Source of the DNA: DASSFZ01 sp036514635
Lineage (GTDB): Bacteria > Chloroflexota > Anaerolineae > Fen-1058
Direction: 5' to 3'
Length of the DNA: 12,745 bases
NCBI GenBank assembly: GCA_036514635.1
Contig: DATBWU010000237.1
Span: 1-12,745, forward strand
Part shown: piece by piece, positions 5,901-12,603 of the stretch
How the letters are laid out: the number at the start of each line of letters is the position of its first letter
How positions within the stretch are numbered: the stretch's first letter is position 1
Made by a program: the position numbers and the translations under genes
Notes under the pieces: model-generated
Told to the model about the DNA's origin: nothing
Databases searched by the model: none
Seen by the model: the letters and a program-made list of their open reading frames with translations, nothing else

Positions 5901-7097
5901 GTGCACACTGGCGAACTGACCCTCCGTCTGGCTCGCTTCCGGCGCGTGCTGGAGCTGAGCCGTATCCTCAACTCCACACTCGACTTACCCGCGCTGCTGG
6001 GGCAGATCATCAGCGCCGCGCGCGAGGTCACCATGACCGAAGCATCTTCGATCCTGCTCACCGATCCCAAGACCGGCGAACTGTACTTCGAGGCCGCTAC
6101 CGGCACAAAGAGCGAAGAGGTCAAGCGCGTCGTCGTGCCGCCGAACAGCCTGGCCGGCTGGGTGGCGCGCGAGGGCAAGCCGCAGGTCATCGACGACGTC
6201 AGCAGTGATCCGCGCTTCTCGCCGCTGGCCGATCTGCAATCGGGGTTCAGGACGCGCGCGCTGATCGCCGTGCCGTTGCAAGTCAAGGGTCGCACCATCG
6301 GCGTGCTGGAAGTCGTCAACCGCATCGACAACACACCGTTCATCGACGAAGACGTGGACGTGCTGACGGCGCTGGCCGCGCACGCGGCCGTCGCCATCGA
6401 GAACGCGCGCCTGTTCCAACAAAGCGACTTGATCTCAGAGATGGTGCACGAGCTGCGCACGCCGCTCACCAGCATCGTCGCCTACAGCGAGCTGCTGCTG
6501 CGCAGCGATGTGCGACGCGAGCAGCAGCGCTCCTTCGTCGAGACGATCTTGCAGGAATCGACGCGACTGACGACGATGATCAACGGTTTTCTCGACCTGG
6601 CCCGGCTGCAATCGGGCCGCGCGCGGCTGGCTCACGAGCCGGTCGATCTGGCGGTATTGGCGCGCGACTGCGCGTCGGTGATGATGCCGCAGGCGCAGAA
6701 GAAAAACATCCGGCTGACGATCGACGCGCCGGATGGTCTGCCCGCGGTGCAGGGTGACTCGGGCCGGCTCAAGCAGGTGCTGATGAACCTGTTCAGCAAC
6801 GCCGTCAAGTACACCGCGCCGGGTGGCCGCGTCGACGCGCGGGTGGCCTGCGTCAATGAATCGGCGCGCGTGGCAATCCGCGATACCGGGCGCGGTATCC
6901 CGAAATCCGATCTGCCGCACATCTTCGACAAGTTTTACCGCGTGGCCGACAGCGAAGGCTGGGCCACCGGCACCGGCCTCGGCCTGTCGATCACCAAGGA
7001 GATCGTCGAGGCGCACGGCGGCCGGATCGAGGTGGAGAGCCAAGTGGGCGTGGGCACCACGTTCACCGTCAGCATCCCACTTGAGCAGCGCCGCTGA
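5901..7097 (+). CDS. Soluble GAF-domain sensor histidine kinase
   Basis: The protein has 398 residues and no membrane segment. A GAF domain covers about residues 18-172. The dimerisation/phosphoacceptor (HisKA) domain follows, with H183 in MVHELRTPLTSI. The HATPase_c domain has the N box NLFSNAVKYT (296-305, N300), G1 DTGRGI (328-333), F box HIFDKFYR (340-347) and G2 GTGLGL (357-362). It should autophosphorylate on H183 and pass phosphate to a receiver. No receiver gene is adjacent, but the receiver-CpaE gene about 1 kb upstream is a plausible partner (inference). The GTG at 5901 is supported by GAGAGG at 5889-5894. That ribosome-binding site lies just outside the MITE, so the element has probably separated this gene from any earlier promoter. 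Confidence 0.94.
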   Translation: MHTGELTLRLARFRRVLELSRILNSTLDLPALLGQIISAAREVTMTEASSILLTDPKTGELYFEAATGTKSEEVKRVVVPPNSLAGWVAREGKPQVIDDVSSDPRFSPLADLQSGFRTRALIAVPLQVKGRTIGVLEVVNRIDNTPFIDEDVDVLTALAAHAAVAIENARLFQQSDLISEMVHELRTPLTSIVAYSELLLRSDVRREQQRSFVETILQESTRLTTMINGFLDLARLQSGRARLAHEPVDLAVLARDCASVMMPQAQKKNIRLTIDAPDGLPAVQGDSGRLKQVLMNLFSNAVKYTAPGGRVDARVACVNESARVAIRDTGRGIPKSDLPHIFDKFYRVADSEGWATGTGLGLSITKEIVEAHGGRIEVESQVGVGTTFTVSIPLEQRR

Positions 7098-7114
7098 ATT
7101 TGAGCATGATGACC

Positions 7115-7143
7115 TTGTCAAGCGTCTGCGCGGCTGGTATAAT
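7115..7143 (+). promoter_or_regulatory. Strong sigma70-type promoter of tRNA-Thr
   Basis: TTGTCA (7115-7120) and a perfect TATAAT (7138-7143) are separated by 17 bp. The TG of an extended -10 element (TGGTATAAT) starts at 7135. Transcription should start near 7150, a few bases before the mature tRNA end at 7154. Confidence 0.9.
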
Positions 7144-7153
7144 CTTGTCCGTC

Positions 7154-7226
7154 GCCACCCTAGCTCAATCGGAAGAGCAACCGCTTCGTAAGCGGTCGGT
7201 TATCGGTTCGAGTCCGATGGGTGGCT
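7154..7226 (+). tRNA. tRNA-Thr (anticodon CGT)
   Basis: A full cloverleaf folds by eye. The acceptor arm is GCCACCC (7154-7160) with GGGTGGC (7219-7225). The D stem is GCTC/GAGC (7163-7166, 7175-7178). The anticodon stem ACCGC/GCGGT (7180-7184, 7192-7196) closes the loop TTCGTAA with anticodon CGT at 7187-7189. The variable loop is five bases. The T stem is ATCGG/CCGAT around TTCGAGT. The discriminator is T7226 and CCA is not encoded. It reads ACG threonine codons, which suits a GC-rich genome. It has its own promoter and terminator. Confidence 0.97.
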
Positions 7227-7241
7227 CTGCATAGTCACCTG

Positions 7242-7260
7242 GCCCCGCACGGGGCTTTTT
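7242..7260 (+). terminator. Rho-independent terminator of tRNA-Thr
   Basis: A GC-only 5-bp stem GCCCC/GGGGC (7242-7246 with 7251-7255) with loop GCAC is followed directly by TTTTT (7256-7260). It lies 15 bases after the tRNA end and only 11 bases before the next start codon. Confidence 0.88.
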
Positions 7261-7271
7261 CGTGTCTACGT

Positions 7272-8534
7272 ATGACCGCCTCGCCCGCCAATACCATCAT
7301 TCGGCGCGATCCCTGGCAATCCCTCTGGCGTTTCGTCGCACAGGATCGGCTGCTCGCCAGCGAGTTGACCGGCCTGGCGATGTTGCTGGCATTGGCCGCG
7401 ACGCTGCCGCAGGCGCCACACGGCGATGCCGCGGCGTACTCGCGCTGGCTGTCTGATACGCAGTCGCGTTTCGGCAGTCTCACCACCGTGTTGACAACGC
7501 TCGGCCTGTTCGACATCGTCCACTCGATCCTCTTCCGCGCCGTCGCCGGGCTGCTCGGTCTCACGCTCGTAGCGCGCCTGATTGATCGCCTGGTCGAGTT
7601 TCGCGCGGCGTCTCGACTTGCCGATCCGCCCGATACGGCGCACGCCCTCTCCGTTGAGCGGCCACCCGCCGAGATCGTGCGAAAACTGCGCGGCTATCGC
7701 GTCCGGCAACTCGATGCACCCACTTTGCTTCTCGATCGATTTCCGCGCGCTCACCTCGGATCGATCGCCGCATACACGGGAGCATTGATCGTGTTAATCG
7801 GACTGGCGCTTTCCACACTGACGGACTGGCGCGTCGATCGGCTCAATGCCCTGCCCGACATCCCCACCCCCATACTCAATACGCCCTACACGCTCACGTC
7901 CCGCATCGACGCCGCCGGCCAGATCGACGTGACGCTGGCGCAAGCCGGAGCGCCTATAGCACAAGGTGTCATCGCGCCGGGTCGACCCCTGATCACCAGA
8001 GCGGCCAGCGTGTTCGTGCGCGAGTTGCTCCCGGCCCTGCGCGTGAAGGCTCACGGCATCGGCGGTCAACCGCTCAAACTCCAAAACAGCGCGCAAAGCA
8101 CACCTACTGACGAATTGCTGTTCACATTCGACGAGAATCGAAGGGAAGCGTTCTTCGCCGCGCCGGATGCGCAAATGGCCGTTCGTGTGTCTCTAGAAGA
8201 GGTGAACGGTGAGCCTCGCGCCTACACGGTCTCGATCGTCAGCATCCCGGACGCCGAGACCATCCTCACCGCGCCGCTCGCGCCCGGGCAGGTCATCGAC
8301 GCGAACGGCAATCGATTTCAGTTTATCGGCGAGTCTCACGCGGTGCTGGCGGTCGTTTATGCGCCGTCGCAGATTGTCACCCTCGGCGGGTTGATCGTGT
8401 CGATCGTGGGGCTGGCGTCGACCGCGTTTTATCGACCACGGCGTATCTGGCTGATCACGCAGGAGGCGGGCACGCGCCTGGCGTGCGACGATCCGGATTT
8501 CGATCTGGCGCGGCTGGCCGGAGCGGAACGGTGA
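7272..8534 (+). CDS. ResB/Ccs1-like membrane protein (cytochrome c biogenesis family)
   Basis: The protein has 420 residues. It starts with the WQSLWRFVAQDRLLASEL region typical before the first helix. Membrane helices lie at about 32-46, 84-104 and 162-182, the last opening with HLGSIAAYTGALIVLIGLAL, the hallmark ResB region after a conserved His (H161). A large soluble beta-rich domain spans about 185-365, and a final helix precedes FYRPRRIWL, the usual ResB ending. ResB, with CcsA, delivers haem to apocytochrome c in system II. The ATG at 7272 is the first start outside the tRNA. It has no Shine-Dalgarno sequence, and it follows the tRNA terminator so closely that its promoter is unclear. 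The next gene overlaps its stop, so the two proteins are probably made together. Family assignment is from pattern recognition. Confidence 0.8.
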   Translation: MTASPANTIIRRDPWQSLWRFVAQDRLLASELTGLAMLLALAATLPQAPHGDAAAYSRWLSDTQSRFGSLTTVLTTLGLFDIVHSILFRAVAGLLGLTLVARLIDRLVEFRAASRLADPPDTAHALSVERPPAEIVRKLRGYRVRQLDAPTLLLDRFPRAHLGSIAAYTGALIVLIGLALSTLTDWRVDRLNALPDIPTPILNTPYTLTSRIDAAGQIDVTLAQAGAPIAQGVIAPGRPLITRAASVFVRELLPALRVKAHGIGGQPLKLQNSAQSTPTDELLFTFDENRREAFFAAPDAQMAVRVSLEEVNGEPRAYTVSIVSIPDAETILTAPLAPGQVIDANGNRFQFIGESHAVLAVVYAPSQIVTLGGLIVSIVGLASTAFYRPRRIWLITQEAGTRLACDDPDFDLARLAGAER

Positions 8535-9187
8535 TCTCGATCGCACAAGTCTTGATGGGCATTGCCTCGGGCGTGCTGCTGGCCGGAGCAGGCAGTGGCT
8601 TCTTCCGCGCACAGCAGTGGCCGCCGACATCGCGCGCAATTATCGCGAGTGCATTCCTGCTCATTCTCATCGCGCAGTTCATCGAGATCTTCCGGCCGCC
8701 GTCGGGACACATCTCGCGGGTCGCCTTGGTCGCACTCGTCAGCGTCGGCGCGGGCTTGGCCTATTTGCGGTACAGGGACATCTCGCCCGTAACCCCGTTC
8801 GCGACGGGCCTGCTGCTCGTGTATGCTACGCTTGAATACGGCGGTGGCCCGAGTGTGCCGAGAGACATTGTGTTCTTCACGGCACTCGCAGCCAGCGCGG
8901 CGAGCCTGCCCGCGATCGAAGCGGCCACGCGCGAATGGCGCGGCGGGATCGATGTTCCGAGGATCGCGCCGCTCTTGTGGATCGGCCTCTCGTTCAGCAT
9001 CGGTGTGACGGCGATCACAGCCTGGCTCGATGGTGGAGCCTTATTCGCATCGTCGCCCGGCGCGGCGTGGTTGCTCGCAGCGTGGATCACGTCGAGCGGC
9101 AGCCTGCTGATGAAACGCGGCCGCCCGCGCGCCACATGCATCGCCGTCGCGGCGGTTTCGATTGTGTTCGGCGCGCTCAGCCTGTAA
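8531..9187 (+). CDS. Polytopic membrane protein, possibly a degenerate CcsA-like partner of ResB
   Basis: The GTG start overlaps the TGA of the ResB-like gene (GTGA at 8531-8534), so translation is coupled. The 218-residue product is very hydrophobic, with about six to eight membrane segments and short loops. Position after resB and an aligned C-terminal skeleton suggest a CcsA/CcmC relative. The family motif WxWDPKExWxLxxW appears here as FASSPGAAWLLAAW (172-185), keeping Pro, Trp, Leu and Trp but losing the acidic and basic residues. Only one histidine (H60) is present, so the usual haem-ligand set is missing. It is shorter than typical CcsA. It could instead be an unrelated small membrane protein. 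High confidence it is a gene, low for the family. Confidence 0.75.
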   Translation: MISIAQVLMGIASGVLLAGAGSGFFRAQQWPPTSRAIIASAFLLILIAQFIEIFRPPSGHISRVALVALVSVGAGLAYLRYRDISPVTPFATGLLLVYATLEYGGGPSVPRDIVFFTALAASAASLPAIEAATREWRGGIDVPRIAPLLWIGLSFSIGVTAITAWLDGGALFASSPGAAWLLAAWITSSGSLLMKRGRPRATCIAVAAVSIVFGALSL

Positions 9188-9210
9188 GAAACTGTTTCCA
9201 AATTCCGAGC

Positions 9211-9262
9211 CGGATCGCCGACTTCAGTCGGCTTTATGGAGCAGGCTAAAGCCTGCGATCCG
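9211..9262. repeat. Modular inverted element: two TNNA-loop hairpins inside an outer stem (element B)
   Basis: The outer arms CGGATC (9211-9216) and GATCCG (9257-9262) are perfectly complementary. They directly abut hairpin P5 (9217-9232, stem GCCGAC, loop TTCA) and hairpin P6 (9241-9256, stem GCAGGC, loop TAAA). An 8-base spacer lies between the hairpins. It has the same geometry as the core of element A at 3567-3677 with unrelated stem sequences. TTTAT after P5 is too short a T-run for a confident terminator. Confidence 0.85.
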
Positions 9263-9270
9263 TATTTCCA

Positions 9271-9275
9271 AGAGG
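9271..9275 (+). promoter_or_regulatory. Ribosome-binding site that fixes the TTG start of udk
   Basis: AGAGG lies six bases before TTG at 9282. No in-frame ATG or GTG occurs between the end of element B and the P-loop, so this site selects TTG as the start. Confidence 0.75.
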
Positions 9276-9281
9276 ACCAAC

Positions 9282-9923
9282 TTGAATCAGACGGACTCCA
9301 CGCCGCGCATCGTCATCGGCGTCGCCGGCGGGACCGGATCGGGCAAGACGACGGTCTCCAGCGAGATCGTCCGCCGCGTCGGGGCCGACCGGCTGGCGTA
9401 TCTCCAGCACGATTCGTATTATCGCAACTGGAGCGACCTGCCGCCCACGGCGCGCGATCACCGCAACTTCGATCATCCCGACGCGCTGGAAACCGATCTG
9501 CTGATCGAACACCTGAAGCAGTTGCGGCGAGGGTGCGCCATCGATGTGCCGATCTACGACTTTCGCACGCACTCACGCCGCCCGGAAACGCAGCGTCTCA
9601 AGCCGAAGCCGGTGATCCTGCTGGAAGGCATTTTGATCCTCAGTGAAAAGGCGCTGCGCGATTTAATCGACATCAAAATCTTCGTCGATACCGACGCCGA
9701 TCTGCGCTTCATCCGCCGCTTGAAGCGCGACCTCGACGAGCGCGGGCGAACGATCGAGTCGGTCATCGACCAATATCTCGATACCGTCCGCCCGATGCAC
9801 CTGGAGTTTGTCGAGCCGAGCAAGCGTTACGCCGACCTGATCATCCCCGAAGGCGGCTTCAACACCGTAGCGCTCGACGTGGTCGTGGCGCGCATCGACG
9901 CGATGCTGGGCACGCACGAATAA
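9282..9923 (+). CDS. udk: Uridine kinase
   Basis: The 213-residue protein matches the usual length of bacterial uridine/cytidine kinase, which phosphorylates uridine or cytidine in pyrimidine salvage in the cytosol. Visible motifs are the Walker A GGTGSGKT (16-23), HDSYYRNW (43-50), the acceptor-binding NFDHPDA (62-68), YDFRTHSR (92-99), EGIL (115-118), the lid RFIRRLKRDLDERGR (142-156) and FVEPSKRYADLIIPEG (176-191). All expected parts are present. The TTG start is supported by the site at 9271-9275. A longer frame reaching back to 9162 would overlap the preceding gene and read through element B, and was not used. An inverted repeat begins at its stop codon. Confidence 0.96.
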   Translation: MNQTDSTPRIVIGVAGGTGSGKTTVSSEIVRRVGADRLAYLQHDSYYRNWSDLPPTARDHRNFDHPDALETDLLIEHLKQLRRGCAIDVPIYDFRTHSRRPETQRLKPKPVILLEGILILSEKALRDLIDIKIFVDTDADLRFIRRLKRDLDERGRTIESVIDQYLDTVRPMHLEFVEPSKRYADLIIPEGGFNTVALDVVVARIDAMLGTHE

Positions 9924-9994
9924 CCACGGATAGCACGGATGTCACTGAGGGATGATCTTCAGCAATATCCTTTTTATCCGTGCCATCTGTGGTT
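9922..9994. repeat. Inverted repeat with CACGGAT phrase arms
   Basis: AACCACGGATAGCACGGAT (9922-9940) pairs with ATCCGTGCCATCTGTGGTT (9976-9994) at 17 of 19 positions, around a 35-base loop. Each arm holds two copies of a nine-base phrase like CACGGATRG. The left arm begins inside the udk stop codon TAA. TTTTT lies on the loop side of the right arm, so it is not a plus-strand terminator of standard form. Confidence 0.85.
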
Positions 9995-10021
9995 GATCTG
10001 CTGTTCACACGGAGCTTTGTA

Positions 10022-10627
10022 ATGCCCATACAAATTCACCCAACTGCGGAAGTGTCTGATAAGGCCGTCATCGGCGACGGCACGTCGATCTGGCACCACG
10101 CACAGGTACGCGAGGATGCCCGCATCGGCAAGCACTGCATCATCGGCAAAGGCGTGTACGTCGACGCCGGCGTCGCCATCGGCGACAACGTCAAGATTCA
10201 AAACTACGTCTCCGTGTATCACGGCGTCACGATCGAAGACGGCGTGTTCGTCGGGCCGCACGTGTGCTTCACGAACGATCTGCGCCCCCGGGCCGTGAAC
10301 CCGGATTTGTCTTTGAAGAGCGCCGACGATTGGCTGCTGGCGACGACGCGCATTCGCCGGGGCGCATCGCTCGGCGCAAACTCGACGATCGTGTGCGGCA
10401 TCACCGTCGGCGAGTGGGCGATGATCGGCGCGGGCAGCGTCGTCACACGCGACGTGCCGAATCACGGCCTGGTGCGCGGCAATCCGGCTCGGCTGAAGGG
10501 TTCTGTGTGCTACTGCGGCGGGCGGCTGGAGAAAGCGGCCGAGCAGGGCGATCGCGTCATCGCCCGGTGCACGGAGTGCCGGCGAGAGATCGAGATACCC
10601 GCGCTGGATTGGCGCATGGCCGAGTGA
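10022..10627 (+). CDS. Left-handed beta-helix acyltransferase (WbpD/WlbB-like) with C-terminal zinc-ribbon
   Basis: The 201-residue protein is mostly hexapeptide repeats (residues 4-160), such as AVIGDG, ARIGKH, VAIGDN, VTIEDG and ITVGEW, forming a left-handed beta helix. The central KIQNYVSVYHGVTIEDGVFVGPHVCFTND (59-86) and RRGASLGANSTIVCG (112-126) match N-acetyltransferases acting on UDP-3-amino-sugars (WbpD/WlbB type), which make surface-polysaccharide precursors with acetyl-CoA. The C-terminus (163-190) carries C163, C165, C183 and C186, a likely zinc-ribbon. The ATG at 10022 has GGAG seven bases upstream. It heads a tight operon with a glycosyltransferase and a methyltransferase. The acyl acceptor cannot be told from sequence, and no matching aminotransferase or dehydrogenase is in view. 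Confidence 0.9.
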   Translation: MPIQIHPTAEVSDKAVIGDGTSIWHHAQVREDARIGKHCIIGKGVYVDAGVAIGDNVKIQNYVSVYHGVTIEDGVFVGPHVCFTNDLRPRAVNPDLSLKSADDWLLATTRIRRGASLGANSTIVCGITVGEWAMIGAGSVVTRDVPNHGLVRGNPARLKGSVCYCGGRLEKAAEQGDRVIARCTECRREIEIPALDWRMAE

Positions 10628-10639
10628 GAAACAACAACC

Positions 10640-11770
10640 TTGAAGATCGTTTACAGCATTAGCGCGAGGTTGGGTGGAAGCGGTATTGGCTACATAGCCT
10701 ACAATGCCGTGTCGGGCATTCATCAGTCCGGACTGCTGGCGCGCGTGTTCGCCAGCTCCAACACATCCGACATCCCGGCTCCGCTAGTTCGCCAGTGGGG
10801 CACTTTAGGCCAGATCTCGAAGTACCTCGGCGCAAAGGATCGCAGCGGGCTGATCTATTATCTGGAAAGTAACCTGTTCGATGCCTGGACAGCAACGCAG
10901 CTACCTGCAGGCGATGTTTTCCACGGCTGGAACGGAATGTGCCTGCGTACACTGCAAACGGCGAAACGACGCGGGATGGTGACGGTTGTCGAGCGCGCGT
11001 CGTCGCATCCCAGCACCCAGTCTCGGTTATTGCGCGAAGAATACGCGCGGTGGAACATCCCGTTCGAGTTCCCAAGCTGGAACGAGCGCCGATCGCTTCG
11101 GGAACTCGACGAAGCAGACTACATCACGACGCCCAGCGCGTTCGCCCGCCAAAGTCTGATCGATGCGGGCTTGCCCGAACACAAACTACTGGAAATACCG
11201 TTCGGCGCAGATCTGAATCGCTTTCACCCTACGACGGATGTAGCGCCGCATCCCTTCCGCGCAATCTTTGTCGGGCAGGTATCGATTCGCAAAGGCGTGC
11301 CGTATCTGTTGGAAGCATGGCAGCGTTTAGGATGGCGAGACGCCGAGTTGTGGATCGTGGGCGGCGTAACACCCGATTTCGCTGCACTGCGCCATCGCTG
11401 GGTGAACGTGGCCGGAGTCCAGTTTGTCCCTCACACTACCGATGTGGCCCGGTTGTGCCAGCAGAGCGATGTGTTTGTGTTTCCCAGCATCGAAGAAGGC
11501 AGCGCGCTCGTCACGTACGAAGCGCTGGCCTGCGGCCTTCCGGTCATCACCACGCCCAACTCTGGATCGGTCGTGCGGGACGGCGAGGACGGATTCATCG
11601 TGTCGATTCGTGACGTCGACGCGCTGTGCGACCGGCTCGAGCGCCTGCGCGCTAATGCGGCGTTGCGGGCACAGATGGGTCGGTCGGCGCGTGAGCGGGC
11701 AGAACAGTTCTCGTGGGCAAAGTACCAGACTAAGCTGGTCACCTATTATCAGCGTATTGCGAGGAAGTGA
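10640..11770 (+). CDS. Family 4-type (GT-B) glycosyltransferase
   Basis: The 376-residue protein begins LKIVYSISARLGGSGIGY (TTG start), a standard GT-B N-terminus with a glycine-rich acceptor loop. The C-terminal Rossmann half has PFGADLNRFHP (187-197), FVGQVSIRKGVPYLLEAW (210-227, with R217/K218 for the nucleotide-sugar phosphates) and DVFVFPSIEEGSALVTYEALACGLPVI (277-303), containing the E-x7-E pair E286/E294 of retaining GT4 enzymes. It probably transfers a sugar from an NDP-sugar onto a lipid-linked or polysaccharide acceptor. Donor and acceptor are unknown. It starts 12 bases after the acyltransferase stop and ends 3 bases before the methyltransferase start, so it is cotranscribed. Its ribosome-binding site is weak; no better start is available upstream. 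Confidence 0.92.
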   Translation: MKIVYSISARLGGSGIGYIAYNAVSGIHQSGLLARVFASSNTSDIPAPLVRQWGTLGQISKYLGAKDRSGLIYYLESNLFDAWTATQLPAGDVFHGWNGMCLRTLQTAKRRGMVTVVERASSHPSTQSRLLREEYARWNIPFEFPSWNERRSLRELDEADYITTPSAFARQSLIDAGLPEHKLLEIPFGADLNRFHPTTDVAPHPFRAIFVGQVSIRKGVPYLLEAWQRLGWRDAELWIVGGVTPDFAALRHRWVNVAGVQFVPHTTDVARLCQQSDVFVFPSIEEGSALVTYEALACGLPVITTPNSGSVVRDGEDGFIVSIRDVDALCDRLERLRANAALRAQMGRSARERAEQFSWAKYQTKLVTYYQRIARK

Positions 11771-11773
11771 TTC

Positions 11774-12544
11774 ATGCCGGAATCACACGTTGGTCAAGCC
11801 TGGGCAGAACACTTCAAATCGGAAGCCGAGTCTTACCGCATCAAAGACGGCATACCTTTCCTGCGTCGCTTCATCCGATCGCCGTTCATCCAGCTGATGT
11901 GGCGGTACGGGAACCTCAAGCCGGGAAACCGTGTTCTTGAAGCTGGCTGCGCCAGTGGAAAGTTCAGCGTGTGCTTTGCCATGCTTGGCTGCACTGTAAC
12001 AGCGCTCGATTTCTCAACAGCGATGTTGGAGAACACCGCTCATCTGCGGCAGACAGTCGCGCGCGAGATCGGCCCCCTCAATATGCAACTGATCTGGGCG
12101 GACCTTGAGAACCTCAATCTAGAACCTGACCAGTTCGACCTCGTTTTCAACGAAGGCGTTGTCGAGCACTGGCTCGATCACGCCGAGCGACGCACTGTGC
12201 TGGACAATATGATGCGCATCGCCAAACCGGGTGGTGTCGTCGCTATCATAATCCCTAACGGGCATCATCCGCGCATGTGGTTCTGGATGACGCACAGCCC
12301 TGCCTTCCTGTCTGCGCCGCCTATGGTTCGCTATGATCCGAAGTTGTTGCACGAAGACCTCACTTCGATTGGATTGACCGACCTCTTCATCGATGGCATC
12401 TATGCCTGGCGCACCATTGACCAGTGGCCAACGAGCCGGGCGCGCCAGATCATCGGCGGCGTATTGCAGCGTCTAATTCCGTTGCCGCGCCAACTGCGAC
12501 TGAGGTGGGGAATCCACCTCATCGGCATGGGCCGGAAGACGTGA
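11774..12544 (+). CDS. Class I SAM-dependent methyltransferase
   Basis: The 256-residue protein carries motif I RVLEAGCASGKFS (53-65), the acidic residue after strand 2 in ALDF (D79), WADLENL (108-114), FDLVFNEGVVEHW (121-133) and KPGGVVAIIIPNG (151-163). These are the order and spacing of Rossmann-fold methyltransferases of the Methyltransf_11/25 type. It starts with ATG 3 bases after the glycosyltransferase stop, with GAGG nine bases upstream, and closes the operon. The company of an acyltransferase and a glycosyltransferase suggests it methylates a sugar, a lipid carrier or a glycan end, but the substrate is not shown by the sequence. Confidence 0.9.
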   Translation: MPESHVGQAWAEHFKSEAESYRIKDGIPFLRRFIRSPFIQLMWRYGNLKPGNRVLEAGCASGKFSVCFAMLGCTVTALDFSTAMLENTAHLRQTVAREIGPLNMQLIWADLENLNLEPDQFDLVFNEGVVEHWLDHAERRTVLDNMMRIAKPGGVVAIIIPNGHHPRMWFWMTHSPAFLSAPPMVRYDPKLLHEDLTSIGLTDLFIDGIYAWRTIDQWPTSRARQIIGGVLQRLIPLPRQLRLRWGIHLIGMGRKT

Positions 12545-12557
12545 ACCTTGCTGTACG

Positions 12558-12571
12558 TGCCGTGCGCGGCA
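12558..12571 (+). other. Small hairpin downstream of the glycan operon
   Basis: A 5-bp stem TGCCG/CGGCA closes loop TGCG, 14 bases after the methyltransferase stop. No T-run follows, so a terminator role is weakly supported. Confidence 0.3.
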
Positions 12572-12603
12572 GCGCCGTCATCCTCGTTACTCACTTTACG
12601 CAA

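Noticed and set aside
6435..7121. A 228-codon minus-strand frame opposite the histidine kinase
   Set aside because: It mirrors conserved kinase motifs in another frame and has no recognisable features of its own.
7221..7271. Extension of the ResB-like gene to a GTG at 7221
   Set aside because: It would start inside the 3' end of tRNA-Thr and read through its terminator; the ATG at 7272 fits the family.
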